A DNA stretch of 64,000 bases from an uncultured Pseudomonadales bacterium. Lineage in GTDB: Bacteria > Pseudomonadota > Gammaproteobacteria > Pseudomonadales > Azotimanducaceae. The DNA lies in the NCBI GenBank assembly GCA_951813295.1, contig CATOTI010000002.1, positions 3,482,522-3,546,521 of the forward strand, given 5' to 3'. Under the pieces are notes generated by a model. The model was not told where the DNA came from, searched no databases, and worked only from the letters and a program-made list of their open reading frames with translations. Both the position numbers and the translations under genes were made by a program. This document shows, piece by piece, positions 1-8,022 of this stretch (position 1 is the stretch's first letter; every line of letters starts with the position of its first letter).

Positions 1-441
1 CGGTCGTCGTCGTTACCGGTAGGTATAGGCGGGATACAGCGTTGATCGTGCCAACTTCGCGAACGTCGTTCATGAAGGCCTGCCATCTCGGAACGCCCAC
101 GCCGATTGCCGTACACCCGGTGTAAATCACGCCCTCGACGAGTGCATATGCCTCGACGACCACGGGTTCGCCGTCGATATAGCGCATAAATCCTTCCGGA
201 TTCGGCGCGATGTCGATCGATACGTTCGACAGGTCGGCCCGGCGCGCTTGAAGGCATCGACGTTGTTGGCGTAGAGGCGGCGAACCTCGTGCATTGAACG
301 TGGCATGCCGTGGGTTATCCCCTGCGGCGCGCCGGTGAAGGCATCGACCATGGCATCGACATCACCTGCTCTCTGGGCGGCGTGAAACTCGTCCAGTGCC
401 GTCGTTATCTCATCCTTCCAAGTCTGCTCCATCGGCGTCAT
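1..441 (-). CDS. SnoaL/NTF2-like protein, frameshifted and cut by window edge
   Basis: Starts at 441 and runs off the left edge. The first 67 residues look like a SnoaL/NTF2-like fold (TTALDEFHAAQRAGDVDAMV, then YANNVDAF). Near 236-245 the frame breaks; shifting by one base restores DLSNVSIDIAPNPEGF and a coherent protein to the edge, ending in MNDVREVGTINAVSRLYLPV. That last stretch closely matches the C-terminus of the SRPBCC/GyrI-like gene at 30140-31241, at DNA level too. The break has the geometry of a one-base deletion. Function is unknown; SnoaL-like folds include isomerases and small-molecule binders. It could be a pseudogene or a sequencing error. Starts 170 bp from, and divergent to, the next gene. 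Confidence 0.55.
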
Positions 442-611
442 CGCTTACCTCGCACAACTGGGTGGGTATCGCCAACCTGGCATTCGCAAAACAGTACAGA
501 GCGAACCGACGAGAACGAAGTGTTCGATCTCCGCTTGAGATCGCTTAAGCCACGGGGCTCTCGTGTCGGGTCCCGGTTCGCTTGAGGCCGGGAGCCGCCT
601 AGAATCACCTC

Positions 612-1544
612 ATGGGATTACTAATAGATGGCATGTGGAGTGAGGTCGATCGTCGCCAGGCGGCGGACGGCAGTTATCAACGAACCGATAGCCCGTGGCG
701 GCGTTTCGTCACGGCGGATGGGTCTTCAGGGTTCAAGGCCGAACGCGGCCGGTACCATCTCTATGTGAATGTCGGCTGCCCGTGGGCCTATCGCACAGTT
801 TTGTATCGCAAGCTCAAGGGGCTCGAGGATGTGATCAGCATCTCGTTCGTGCGACCGGCGGCGGGTGAAGAAGGTTGGACGTTCTTACCAACGGACGGCG
901 GTACGAGTGACGACCTCTTCGGTTTCGAGCATCTCCATCAGGTGTATACACGCGCCGATGGAAACTTCAGCGGTCGTGTGACGGTGCCGGTGTTGTGGGA
1001 CAAAGAAGAGCAGACGATCGTCAACAACGAATCGTCCGAGATCATCCGGATGCTGAACAGCGAGTTTGATAAATCGGCGGAGTCCGGGGCGGATTACTAT
1101 CCCGCGCCGCTCCGTGAGGGGATCGATCGATGGAACGACACGATCTACCCGAACGTGAACAACGGCGTCTATCGGTGTGGTTTCTCGTCGACTCAGAGCG
1201 CCTACGAGGCCGCTTATGACGCGCTTTTTGGAACGCTCGACGAGCTCGATCAACGGCTCGGAGAGACGCGCTTTCTGACGGGCGACGAGGTCACCGAGGC
1301 CGATTGGCGATTGCTCCCGACACTGCAACGTTTCGATCTCGCTTATCACGGGCTTTTCCGGTGTAACGAACGGCGCTTGGTCGACTACCCGAACCTCTGG
1401 CCCTATGCGCGTGACCTCCACCAGCAGGAGGGGGTCGCGGACACCGTGGATTTCGAAGCCTTCAAACAGATCTATTGGTCGAGGACCGGTGTGATCCCGA
1501 AAGGTCCGGACATGGATTGGTCGATACCGGCCGGACGGGCATAA
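612..1544 (+). CDS. Glutathionyl-hydroquinone reductase (Xi-class GST)
   Basis: The 310-residue product matches the Xi-class glutathione transferase family (YqjG/PcpF type), which reduces glutathionyl-hydroquinones with a catalytic cysteine in the cytoplasm. The hallmark is VGCPWAYRT with Cys56, in an N-terminal thioredoxin fold followed by an all-helical C-terminal domain (about residues 150-290, with FLTGDEVTEADWRLLPTL). Length is close to the usual 310-330. ATG start. The next gene begins 4 bp after the stop, so both may be co-transcribed. In this window rich in aromatic-degradation genes, a role in quinone detoxification is plausible (inference). Confidence 0.9.
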   Translation: MGLLIDGMWSEVDRRQAADGSYQRTDSPWRRFVTADGSSGFKAERGRYHLYVNVGCPWAYRTVLYRKLKGLEDVISISFVRPAAGEEGWTFLPTDGGTSDDLFGFEHLHQVYTRADGNFSGRVTVPVLWDKEEQTIVNNESSEIIRMLNSEFDKSAESGADYYPAPLREGIDRWNDTIYPNVNNGVYRCGFSSTQSAYEAAYDALFGTLDELDQRLGETRFLTGDEVTEADWRLLPTLQRFDLAYHGLFRCNERRLVDYPNLWPYARDLHQQEGVADTVDFEAFKQIYWSRTGVIPKGPDMDWSIPAGRA

Positions 1545-1548
1545 CACG

Positions 1549-2535
1549 GTGCAGCGCTTCGGGTTGTTGATGATGTTCGTCGTTAGTCTGCCGCTCTGCG
1601 CCGAGACGTTCGTGGCGGCCGAGCGAATCGATCAGAGTGGCTCGATGCTAGCGAATGCGCTGCACGGCGAGGGATGGGTCGAGGTCCAGTTCATGGTCGA
1701 TGCCGACGGCAAGCCGTTTGCACCGAGTGTGGTGGCCTCGTTTGGCGATCCGTCGTATCGAGCAGCCGCGCTTCGCGCAGTTCGGGACTGGCGCTATCAG
1801 CCCGCGACGATCGACGGTGAGGCGCGCGAGAGCGCGGTTCGAGGCAAGGTGACGTTTCGTGCGCCGGGGGTCGACACGGGCGCGAGTCGACGGTCCGTCA
1901 AGACCTTCGGGCGCTTCGTGCGGGCCGTCGAGCAGGGCCAGCGAGAAAAAGCGCAACGCGACGCCACGGCGCTCGTCTCAAAAGCCGACAATCTCTATGA
2001 AGGGGCGCTCGCGAACATGGCGAAGAGTCTGTTCGAAGGGGAGTGGGGTACCGAACGGGCCCAGCTCGCACATCTGACGGCCGCCGTCGCCTACGAGACA
2101 GGCGCGATTTATCTGCCGGACGCTCTGTTCCGCCGCGCGCTTCGCAACAAATTCTCGCTCGAGGTGAGGCTGATGCGCTTTGGTGAAGCGGTGCAAACTT
2201 TCGAGGTGCTCGCGGCGCTCGAGGACGACGTTCGACCATCGATCCTCGAAACGAGGACGCGCCTCGACGAGCTCGCGGATGAGGATCGTGAGTTCCAAGT
2301 CGCAGCTCATCTCGACTCGGATTCAAACTCGTGGAACATCGCACTGTTCAAGGACGAGTTCGCCGTCGTCGATCTCGACGGCGAAGTCACCGACGTGGTG
2401 CTTCGCTGTGAGCGGAAGTTTCTGAAACTCGCGGTCGTCGCTGATCAGGTCTACCAGATCCCCAAGGCGTACGGTCGTTGCAGGGCCGAATTCGTCGGCG
2501 CCGCGGGGGCGACGTTCACGCTCGTCCAGACGTAG
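1549..2535 (+). CDS. Secreted protein with TonB C-terminal-like domain
   Basis: 328 residues from a GTG start 4 bp after the reductase gene. An N-terminal Sec signal (FGLLMMFVVSLPLCAETF) is followed at about residues 40-105 by a TonB-C-like fold: GWVEVQFMVDADGKPFAPSV, then YRAAALRAVRDWRYQPATID. This unit occurs in TonB proteins and in periplasmic proteins of unknown role. There is no N-terminal anchor plus proline-rich linker as in a classical TonB, so it is probably not the energy transducer. The remainder (110-328) is mostly helical and charged, and I do not recognise it; it may hold TPR-like helices. Confidence 0.65.
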   Translation: MQRFGLLMMFVVSLPLCAETFVAAERIDQSGSMLANALHGEGWVEVQFMVDADGKPFAPSVVASFGDPSYRAAALRAVRDWRYQPATIDGEARESAVRGKVTFRAPGVDTGASRRSVKTFGRFVRAVEQGQREKAQRDATALVSKADNLYEGALANMAKSLFEGEWGTERAQLAHLTAAVAYETGAIYLPDALFRRALRNKFSLEVRLMRFGEAVQTFEVLAALEDDVRPSILETRTRLDELADEDREFQVAAHLDSDSNSWNIALFKDEFAVVDLDGEVTDVVLRCERKFLKLAVVADQVYQIPKAYGRCRAEFVGAAGATFTLVQT

Positions 2536-2640
2536 CGGTCGGTTTGGGTTCGCGCGCGAGCATGATCTCGATCTCCTCGAGACTCTTCTGTTTCGTTTCG
2601 GGCAGCAGGCGCTAGATCAGGACGATCGCGACAGCGAGAC
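2509..2640 (-). pseudogene. Remnant of a sugar-porter MFS transporter C-terminus
   Basis: Reading the minus strand gives a hydrophobic end (SFSLAVAIVLI), an in-frame TAG, then RLLPETKQKSLEEIEIML and a stop inside the end of the TonB-C gene. PETKxKSLEEIE is the signature after the last membrane helix of sugar-porter MFS transporters (family knowledge). No upstream transporter body remains, so this is a decayed tail. The rest of the gap to 2849 shows no recognisable gene. Confidence 0.6.
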
Positions 2641-2849
2641 TGAACGACGCATTGCGGGCCGTAGAAAGTGGATCGCGTTCTCGAAGTGGGTCCGGCTGCG
2701 CGCATCGAGGTAGCCGAATTCGAGTGGGTGAAACTGATCTTCGAACCGGGCGCTGGCCAGATCACTACAACCGAGTGCGGCCGCACAGACCGCCCGGCGT
2801 ACCGCGCCTGAAGAATCGATAGGAAGGCGACATCGTCTAAGCTCAGCGA

Positions 2850-3458
2850 ATGCGAATTCTTTCACGAGAACCGATTCGAGCCAGTTGGTCGTTGATCGCG
2901 GTCGTCGCGCTCGCTGTGGCGTCCTCTTCGACGGCGACTGCGTCGGAGACACCCTCACAAGAAGGCCTTCTCGAGGCCGAGGAAGAGGTCGTCGTGACCG
3001 CCGAAGCACCTAAGCCCGGCAAGATACCGTCCTACGAGTACATGCAGCAGGCCTACGACGCCCGAGGGCGGGGCGCGTATCTCTACAAGCAAGGGCGATT
3101 CGAGGAGGCATTTCCGTATCTGCATGCCTCCGCGAAGCGGGGCTTCAGACTCGCACAGGCCAGGGTGGGGTTTCTCTTCCAGCAAGGATACGGTACCGAG
3201 CAGGACCCTCATGCCGCCGTGGCTTGGCTAGGTGTGGCGGCTCGTGGCAATAAGACATTGCCCGAGATCCGCAACTACTTCCGCGACGTCTGGGATCGAG
3301 TCCCGAAAGACATTCGCCCCGAGTTGACCCAAAAGATCGACGACTATGTCGACCGGTACGGCGCTAAAACGCACGGCGTCTCGTGCGGTTTGACCGGCAG
3401 GATCAAGAAACTCACGTGCCGGTTCGACAACGAGCGCATCTATGCGCACTACTGGTAG
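2850..3458 (+). CDS. Secreted Sel1-repeat protein
   Basis: 202 residues with an N-terminal signal peptide (SLIAVVALAVASSSTATASE, residues about 13-32). An acidic linker (EAEEEVVVTAEAPKPGKIP) leads to Sel1-type repeats at about residues 70-130: GAYLYKQGRFEEAFPYLHAS, then AQARVGFLFQQGYGTEQDP. The C-terminus has two cysteines (SCGLTGRIKKLTC) that could form a disulfide. Sel1 repeats mediate protein contacts; no enzymatic role is implied. The start is an ATG shortly after the transporter remnant. Likely periplasmic. No obvious operon partner. Confidence 0.7.
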   Translation: MRILSREPIRASWSLIAVVALAVASSSTATASETPSQEGLLEAEEEVVVTAEAPKPGKIPSYEYMQQAYDARGRGAYLYKQGRFEEAFPYLHASAKRGFRLAQARVGFLFQQGYGTEQDPHAAVAWLGVAARGNKTLPEIRNYFRDVWDRVPKDIRPELTQKIDDYVDRYGAKTHGVSCGLTGRIKKLTCRFDNERIYAHYW

Positions 3459-3617
3459 CCGTTCACTGCGAGTGTCGTCGCGACGGGCGCATCACGAATC
3501 GAAGCAGGGAGCGATGGTCCGACCATCGCCAGCCCGCTCGTTTTGCCCCCCTGCGGTGACGTAGGAATTCTTTCAAGCGACAGGTATCCGCAGAAAGGTG
3601 CGGCGGTGGTGGTCGAT

Positions 3618-4676
3618 CTACTCAGCACGTGCGCGCCACTCCGCGATGGCTTTGGCAAATCGCTCGGCGATCGTTGGAGCCGCTTGCAATCGGGAATCGC
3701 CCCAATAGCCGCTGGCATACGGTGCTGCCCACATGGGCTGATCGTCCCAGTTGGCGTTGATGTAGGCGAGCGCACGAATGGATGGGGTCTCGGCCATCAG
3801 CCCGAAGAGCGGTTCGAACCAGGCGCGCCAGATTTCATCTGGCGTCACGCTTTGCCGACCGAGACCTTCCGGCCCGTCCCAGAGGCGCGAGCGGTTTCGT
3901 TTGGTGCCGCGCTCGAGATCGAACCCCTGGGGCGACGCTTCGGCGATCATCAAGGGCTTACCGCGCGCTTTCGCGAAGTCGATCACTTCGTGGGCGAGCT
4001 CGATTGGGGTCGGTGGCTTGTAGCCGCGCACGGATGGCTTGGCATCGGGTGCCATGAACCACGAGAAGGCGATCCAATCGACGTATTCGTCGCCGGGATA
4101 CCAGGCGGCGATGTCCTCGTGGCGACCATCGATGATGTCATCTGTCGTCGAAGCGGAGGCTTGCCAGACGAAAGCGATGTTGTCGATCGTGTGCTCGCGA
4201 ATACGGTCGACGATGTAACGAAATGCCGCGGCGTAACGGACCGGCTCTTCATAGCCGCGATTCCACGCGCCATCGAATTCGTAGCCGACGCGGAGAAAGA
4301 GCTTCCCCCGCACGAAACGGGCGAAGCGGGCGATCTGATCGATTTCGCGGTCGTAGGCGCCGCTCAGAAGATCGCCGATGGCGCCCGGGTGGTCGTTCTC
4401 CGTGATCGAGAGGCCGATCGCGAGATTCGCGACCGCAAAGCGAGTGGCGGTCTCATACGCATTCTTAGGACCGGCACCCCAGTCGGCGCGTTCGGTGTGG
4501 GGTCGGCCATCGAGGTCGATGCCAAGGCCGCCGAAAACCGCCGCCGGAGAGCCGACATTGAAGAGCGAAACGTAAGCCGTCAGACCGTCCGGTGCGGGGC
4601 AACAGCCGCTCGTGACGTAACCCTCGATCGAATCGAGGTCCTGGCCAATGAAGAGATAGCGCTCGCCCGAAGCCAA
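3618..4676 (-). CDS. GH26-like glycoside hydrolase (beta-mannanase type)
   Basis: About 352 residues resembling family 26 glycoside hydrolases, which cleave beta-mannans and related glycans by a retaining mechanism. Candidate acid/base Glu133 lies in RVGYEFDGAWN and candidate nucleophile Glu246 in LMIAEASPQG; WYPGDEYVDWIAFSWF is a typical barrel strand. The coordinates use a TTG at 4676, but the same open frame continues upstream with a convincing signal peptide (SVAIAALLLAPCALA) back to the stop codon of the VOC gene without any ATG, GTG or TTG; an ATC at 4733 sits after a GAGGGA ribosome site. The true start is probably near 4733, so the protein is likely exported. It lies just downstream of the VOC gene. 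Confidence 0.7.
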   Translation of the reverse strand: MASGERYLFIGQDLDSIEGYVTSGCCPAPDGLTAYVSLFNVGSPAAVFGGLGIDLDGRPHTERADWGAGPKNAYETATRFAVANLAIGLSITENDHPGAIGDLLSGAYDREIDQIARFARFVRGKLFLRVGYEFDGAWNRGYEEPVRYAAAFRYIVDRIREHTIDNIAFVWQASASTTDDIIDGRHEDIAAWYPGDEYVDWIAFSWFMAPDAKPSVRGYKPPTPIELAHEVIDFAKARGKPLMIAEASPQGFDLERGTKRNRSRLWDGPEGLGRQSVTPDEIWRAWFEPLFGLMAETPSIRALAYINANWDDQPMWAAPYASGYWGDSRLQAAPTIAERFAKAIAEWRARAE

Positions 4677-4742
4677 GGCGCAGGGCGCCAGAAGTAGCGC
4701 CGCGATGGCGACGCTCGTTTGCAGAACCTTGATTCGGTTCCC

Positions 4743-5276
4743 TCAGGCAGAACCGAGTTGGACGAGTTCCTCGATCGGGTCGCCGTTCTCGAAGCGCGCC
4801 AGGAGTTTGTCGGGATCGTAGTCGACGCCGATGGGATTGCTCGCGAAGGCGTCCGAGTGCATGTAGCCCTGCAGTTCTTCCTTCGTGTCGAAGTTCTCGA
4901 CTTGGAACTCGACGCGTAATCCGTCCGGGTCCTCAAAGTACATCGACGTCGTGAGGCCATGGTTGATCGGCCATGCCGGCAGGATTCCCTCGCCCTTGAG
5001 ACGCTTGTACGTCGACAACAGATCGCCGAGTGAGGCGAGCGTGTACGCGACATGATCGACGCCCGGGGCTTGCTTCGACATCTTCTCGTCGGCGCCGACC
5101 TGGACCAGCGCCATGCGGTGATGCTCGTCGTCGTATGTCATGAACGCGATCATCGGGTTCTGGTACACGACTTGCATGCCGAGCACGGTTTGATACCAGC
5201 GGATCGATTCTTCGAGGCTCGACACCCGTAAGACGAAATGCGCGAAGTGCGCCGGCTTGATGAGATCGGTTGTCAC
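4743..5276 (-). CDS. VOC-family (glyoxalase/extradiol dioxygenase-like) protein
   Basis: 177 residues from a GTG at 5276 preceded by AGAGAA; an ATG at 5327 would add 17 residues of poor quality. The protein is a single VOC unit resembling type I extradiol dioxygenases: HFAHFVLRVSSLEESIRWYQ, GVDHVAYTLASLGDL, and MYFEDPDGLRVEFQVE supply the expected two His and one Glu metal ligands. A C-terminal tail (GVDYDPDKLLARFENGDPIE) resembles that of bacterial VOC dioxygenases acting on catechol-like substrates. Substrate unknown. Cytoplasmic. Followed directly by the GH26-like gene. Confidence 0.75.
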   Translation of the reverse strand: MTTDLIKPAHFAHFVLRVSSLEESIRWYQTVLGMQVVYQNPMIAFMTYDDEHHRMALVQVGADEKMSKQAPGVDHVAYTLASLGDLLSTYKRLKGEGILPAWPINHGLTTSMYFEDPDGLRVEFQVENFDTKEELQGYMHSDAFASNPIGVDYDPDKLLARFENGDPIEELVQLGSA

Positions 5277-5440
5277 TTCTCTGCTGGCAATACCCAAGGT
5301 TTCCTCGCTTCTGCCCGCGCGGGGCATCTCGTGGTGTGTGTCGGGAATGTAGCGAAGAAACTCGTGTGACGACAGGATCGAAGGCCTTGCGTAAATCCCT
5401 GTCGGGACTAAGGCTTTCCGGCAATCAGTGGAGGTAGTCG

Positions 5441-6199
5441 ATGCTCAAGATCTATGGTGTGCCTAACTCTCAGCCGGTGCGTGCGGTCGTGTGGACGTGC
5501 TTGATGAAGGCATTGCCTTTCGAGTTCGTCATGACGAGCCAGAACCGTGATGCCAAAGCGCCGGAATACCTCACCGCCGTGAATCCGCGCGGCACGATCC
5601 CGGCGATCGATGACGACGGCGTCGTGCTGTGGGAAAGCCACGCGATCCTCGTCTACCTGGCCGAAAAGCACGACTGGCGCGACCTCTGGCCCGATGATCT
5701 CGTCGCTCGAGCACGCGTGAATCAGTACCTCCACTTCCACCATCGCAACACGCGCGAATTGGTCGTGCAGTGGAGTCGCACGCTCTGGCCGTCGGTGTTC
5801 GAGGTCGAGAACCCCGATGCGGGTTGGATCAAGCGAAACACGTTCCCGGGCATGGAGAACAACGCCCACATCGCGCGCCAGAGCCTCGAGATCATCAACG
5901 GCATGCTAACGGCGTGCGCGTTCCTTGGCGGGGATCAACCGACGCTCGCGGACATCGCCGCGTACGAAGAACTCGGTCAGAACCAGCCGAAATATGCCAA
6001 CTGCACGGACTTCGACGGTTATTCAGCGATTGAGCGGTGGCTCGTCGCGATGGGCGAGCTCCCGATGCATGACACCGCGCATGCGATCTGGTCGCTGATC
6101 GGTGATGTGAATCGTGTCGACGGCGGAATGCGTACGATCGCCCGCGCTAACAAGGAAGCCGCGCGTCGGATCATGGCGGCGGCACAGCCTGATGGCTGA
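5441..6199 (+). CDS. Glutathione S-transferase family protein
   Basis: 252 residues. The thioredoxin-like N-terminal domain (LKIYGVPNSQPVRAVVW, NPRGTIPAIDDDGVVLWES, AILVYLAEKH) carries the glutathione-binding Glu-Ser pair at about residues 67-68. The helical C-terminal domain includes FLGGDQPTLADIAAYEELGQ. It resembles theta-class enzymes that conjugate or dehalogenate small electrophiles. ATG start after a GGAGGTAG ribosome site. Transcribed divergently from the VOC gene. Substrate cannot be assigned. Confidence 0.85.
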   Translation: MLKIYGVPNSQPVRAVVWTCLMKALPFEFVMTSQNRDAKAPEYLTAVNPRGTIPAIDDDGVVLWESHAILVYLAEKHDWRDLWPDDLVARARVNQYLHFHHRNTRELVVQWSRTLWPSVFEVENPDAGWIKRNTFPGMENNAHIARQSLEIINGMLTACAFLGGDQPTLADIAAYEELGQNQPKYANCTDFDGYSAIERWLVAMGELPMHDTAHAIWSLIGDVNRVDGGMRTIARANKEAARRIMAAAQPDG

Positions 6200-6281
6200 G
6201 TTCGTTTTCCAAAGAGGGGCACGCTTGCCTAATCGATCGGGCGCGCAGGATGATGAGGCGTCGTCTCCGTAGGGATTCCTA

Positions 6282-7100
6282 ATGATGATCTCCCGCCTTG
6301 CGATCGTGTCTTTGTTGGCTGGTGTTCTCGGTTGTGCGCCAGCGCCAGAAGCCGCGCCGGAAGCCGCGGTCGATACCGCCGGGCGTGACGTCTATGGCAA
6401 CCCGGACCTGAACGGGGTCTGGCAGGCCATGAACAGCGCCCATTGGGACATCGAGGCCCACGCCGCACGACAGGGCCCGATGGTCGAACTCGGCGCGCTC
6501 GGCGGCATCCCGGCCGGCCGAAGCGTCCTCGTCGGTGGTGGCACGATCCCCTATCTCCCGGATGCGGCCGAGCAACGCGACGCCAATCGCGCGGATGCTA
6601 TCGCGCGGGATCCCGCCGTGAAGTGCTTTCTTCCCGGTATCCCCAGGGCGACCTACATGCCGTTCCCATTCCAGATCGTGCAGGGCGAAAACACGATCAT
6701 GATCCTCTACGAGTTCGCGAGCGCCGGCCGCGTCGTCTACATGGACAAACCCGACTTCGAACACCCGTTCGAAGCCTGGATGGGCCATTCACGCGGACGT
6801 TACGAAGGCGACACCCTCGTCATCGATGTCACGAGCCACGTCGCCGACACCTGGTTCGACGCCTCAGGCAATTTCCACAGCGATGCACTCCGCGTCGAGG
6901 AACGGTTCACGAAGGTGGGCGAAAACGTTCTTCAGTATGAAGCGCGGATCGAAGATCCGAAGGTTTTTGCCGAGCCTTGGGCGATTTCCATGCCGCTCTA
7001 CCGCCGCCTCGAACCGGATGCACAGATCCTGGAGTACAAGTGTGTCGAGTTCGCGGAAGAGCTGATGTATGGGCATTTGGTGAAGGGCGCGGAGGAGTAG
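6282..7100 (+). CDS. Lipoprotein of the PDLxGVW family, unknown function
   Basis: 272 residues beginning with a lipoprotein signal (lipobox GVLGC, Cys18), so probably membrane-anchored. The mature protein starts with NPDLNGVWQAMN and contains FQIVQGENTIMILYEF, SRGRYEGDTLVIDVTSH and LRVEERFTKV. The same order of blocks (PDLxGVW, FQIVQ, GDTLVV, LEERYT) occurs in the product of 8019-9053, so the two are paralogues. The family is common in gammaproteobacteria and acidobacteria and its role is not known to me. It faces the DUF6152 gene across a repeat-rich gap. Confidence 0.7.
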   Translation: MMISRLAIVSLLAGVLGCAPAPEAAPEAAVDTAGRDVYGNPDLNGVWQAMNSAHWDIEAHAARQGPMVELGALGGIPAGRSVLVGGGTIPYLPDAAEQRDANRADAIARDPAVKCFLPGIPRATYMPFPFQIVQGENTIMILYEFASAGRVVYMDKPDFEHPFEAWMGHSRGRYEGDTLVIDVTSHVADTWFDASGNFHSDALRVEERFTKVGENVLQYEARIEDPKVFAEPWAISMPLYRRLEPDAQILEYKCVEFAEELMYGHLVKGAEE

Positions 7101-7584
7101 GGCTTTTTACTTGCGGGGGCTTCGCCCCCGCCGGATCGGCGCAGAGTCTGAGTTGGCGGATGGGGGAATCTCGCCGCGCGCCCGGTGCGGCGCGGAATCG
7201 CTGGGGGTGGTTCCCCCCTGCGCGCTTCGCGCGCGGGGCCCCGGCGGTGGCGTATTCGCCGGAAGGCATTGTTGGATATCGAGCGCGATTCGCAGGATGG
7301 TTTAGTCGGGTTTGCGGAACCCCGCTGCAGCTCCCTTCGCTCGACGTCCTGGAAAGGATTTGCAGGCTGATCGGTTCGCTACAGACTTCCTAAGGGCAAA
7401 TTAGTTCTAAAGCCGGCAAACCCCAATCAGCGAAGTCGATGACCTCGAGCCCGGCGCGGCTGCGCCGCGACGCAGGGGGCCTAGGGGGGACCCGGAGGGT
7501 CCCCCCTAGAAGAAATAGCCAACCGGCACGTGTGCAGGATCCGGATCGACAGTTCCCAGATCGCTTCGATCGGACGGCTACAGG
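7101..7584. repeat. Gene-free gap with dispersed hairpin repeats
   Basis: No gene is recognised here. It holds several GC-rich hairpins: an 8-bp stem around TTC at 7113-7131, a GCGCGC/TTC/GCGCGC hairpin near 7220-7236, and the perfect stem at 7481-7509. Block A (7113-7166) recurs in reverse orientation at about 22101-22160, and block B (7350-7390) recurs at about 22207-22247, so this is a two-part dispersed element rather than simple spacer. Confidence 0.65.
7481..7509. terminator. Perfect 13-bp GC-rich hairpin between convergent genes
   Basis: CTAGGGGGGACCC, a three-base loop GGA, then the exact complement. It lies between convergent genes and could stop transcription from either side, but no T-run follows on either strand, so it may instead be part of the dispersed repeat. 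Confidence 0.4.
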
Positions 7585-8022
7585 CTATCTTTCGTTCGGG
7601 TCCGATCCATCCTTCGGCGCGCCCGTGCCGCTCGATCCCATGAAGAGCTTCCGGCCATCGGCGAACGTCATGTCGCGGCCGTTGGCCTTGCAGGCGGGGC
7701 GGCAGCGTCGGTCGGTGCTCTGATAACCCTGCACGACGATTTCCGCCCCGATCGCGAGGGATTTTCGGTTGATGCCGGCGCGCATGAGCGAGTTCGGTGT
7801 GCCGCCTTCGACCATCCATTCGGTGGCGGTGCCGTCTTCGTCGAGTACTTCGATATGGATCCACGCATGTGGGTTGATCCACTGCAGCCGGGTGACCTTG
7901 CCTTGCAACGTGACCGGTGAATCGGCATCGAATTCGGCCGAGAACGCGTGGTGTGCGAAGTTCGATACGCTCGGTGTGAGGGTGAGTGCGCCGAGCAGCA
8001 GCAGGCCCGCGGTACGCATCAC
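7585..8022 (-). CDS. DUF6152 family exported protein
   Basis: 145 residues with a signal peptide (AGLLLLGALTLTPSVSNFA) followed by the family hallmark HHAFSAEFDADSPVTLQGKV and INPHAWIHIEVLDEDG, as in DUF6152. Four mature cysteines are absent except CRPAC near residue 112-116. The ATG overlaps the stop of the upstream PDLxGVW gene (8019-9053) as ATGA, so the two are translationally coupled. Members are commonly found beside PDLxGVW proteins, suggesting a periplasmic partnership (inference). Function unknown. Confidence 0.8.
   Translation of the reverse strand: MMRTAGLLLLGALTLTPSVSNFAHHAFSAEFDADSPVTLQGKVTRLQWINPHAWIHIEVLDEDGTATEWMVEGGTPNSLMRAGINRKSLAIGAEIVVQGYQSTDRRCRPACKANGRDMTFADGRKLFMGSSGTGAPKDGSDPNER

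Noticed and set aside
3543..4697. Long frame opposite the GH26-like gene
   Set aside because: No domain features; the minus-strand product has the barrel motifs and catalytic residues.
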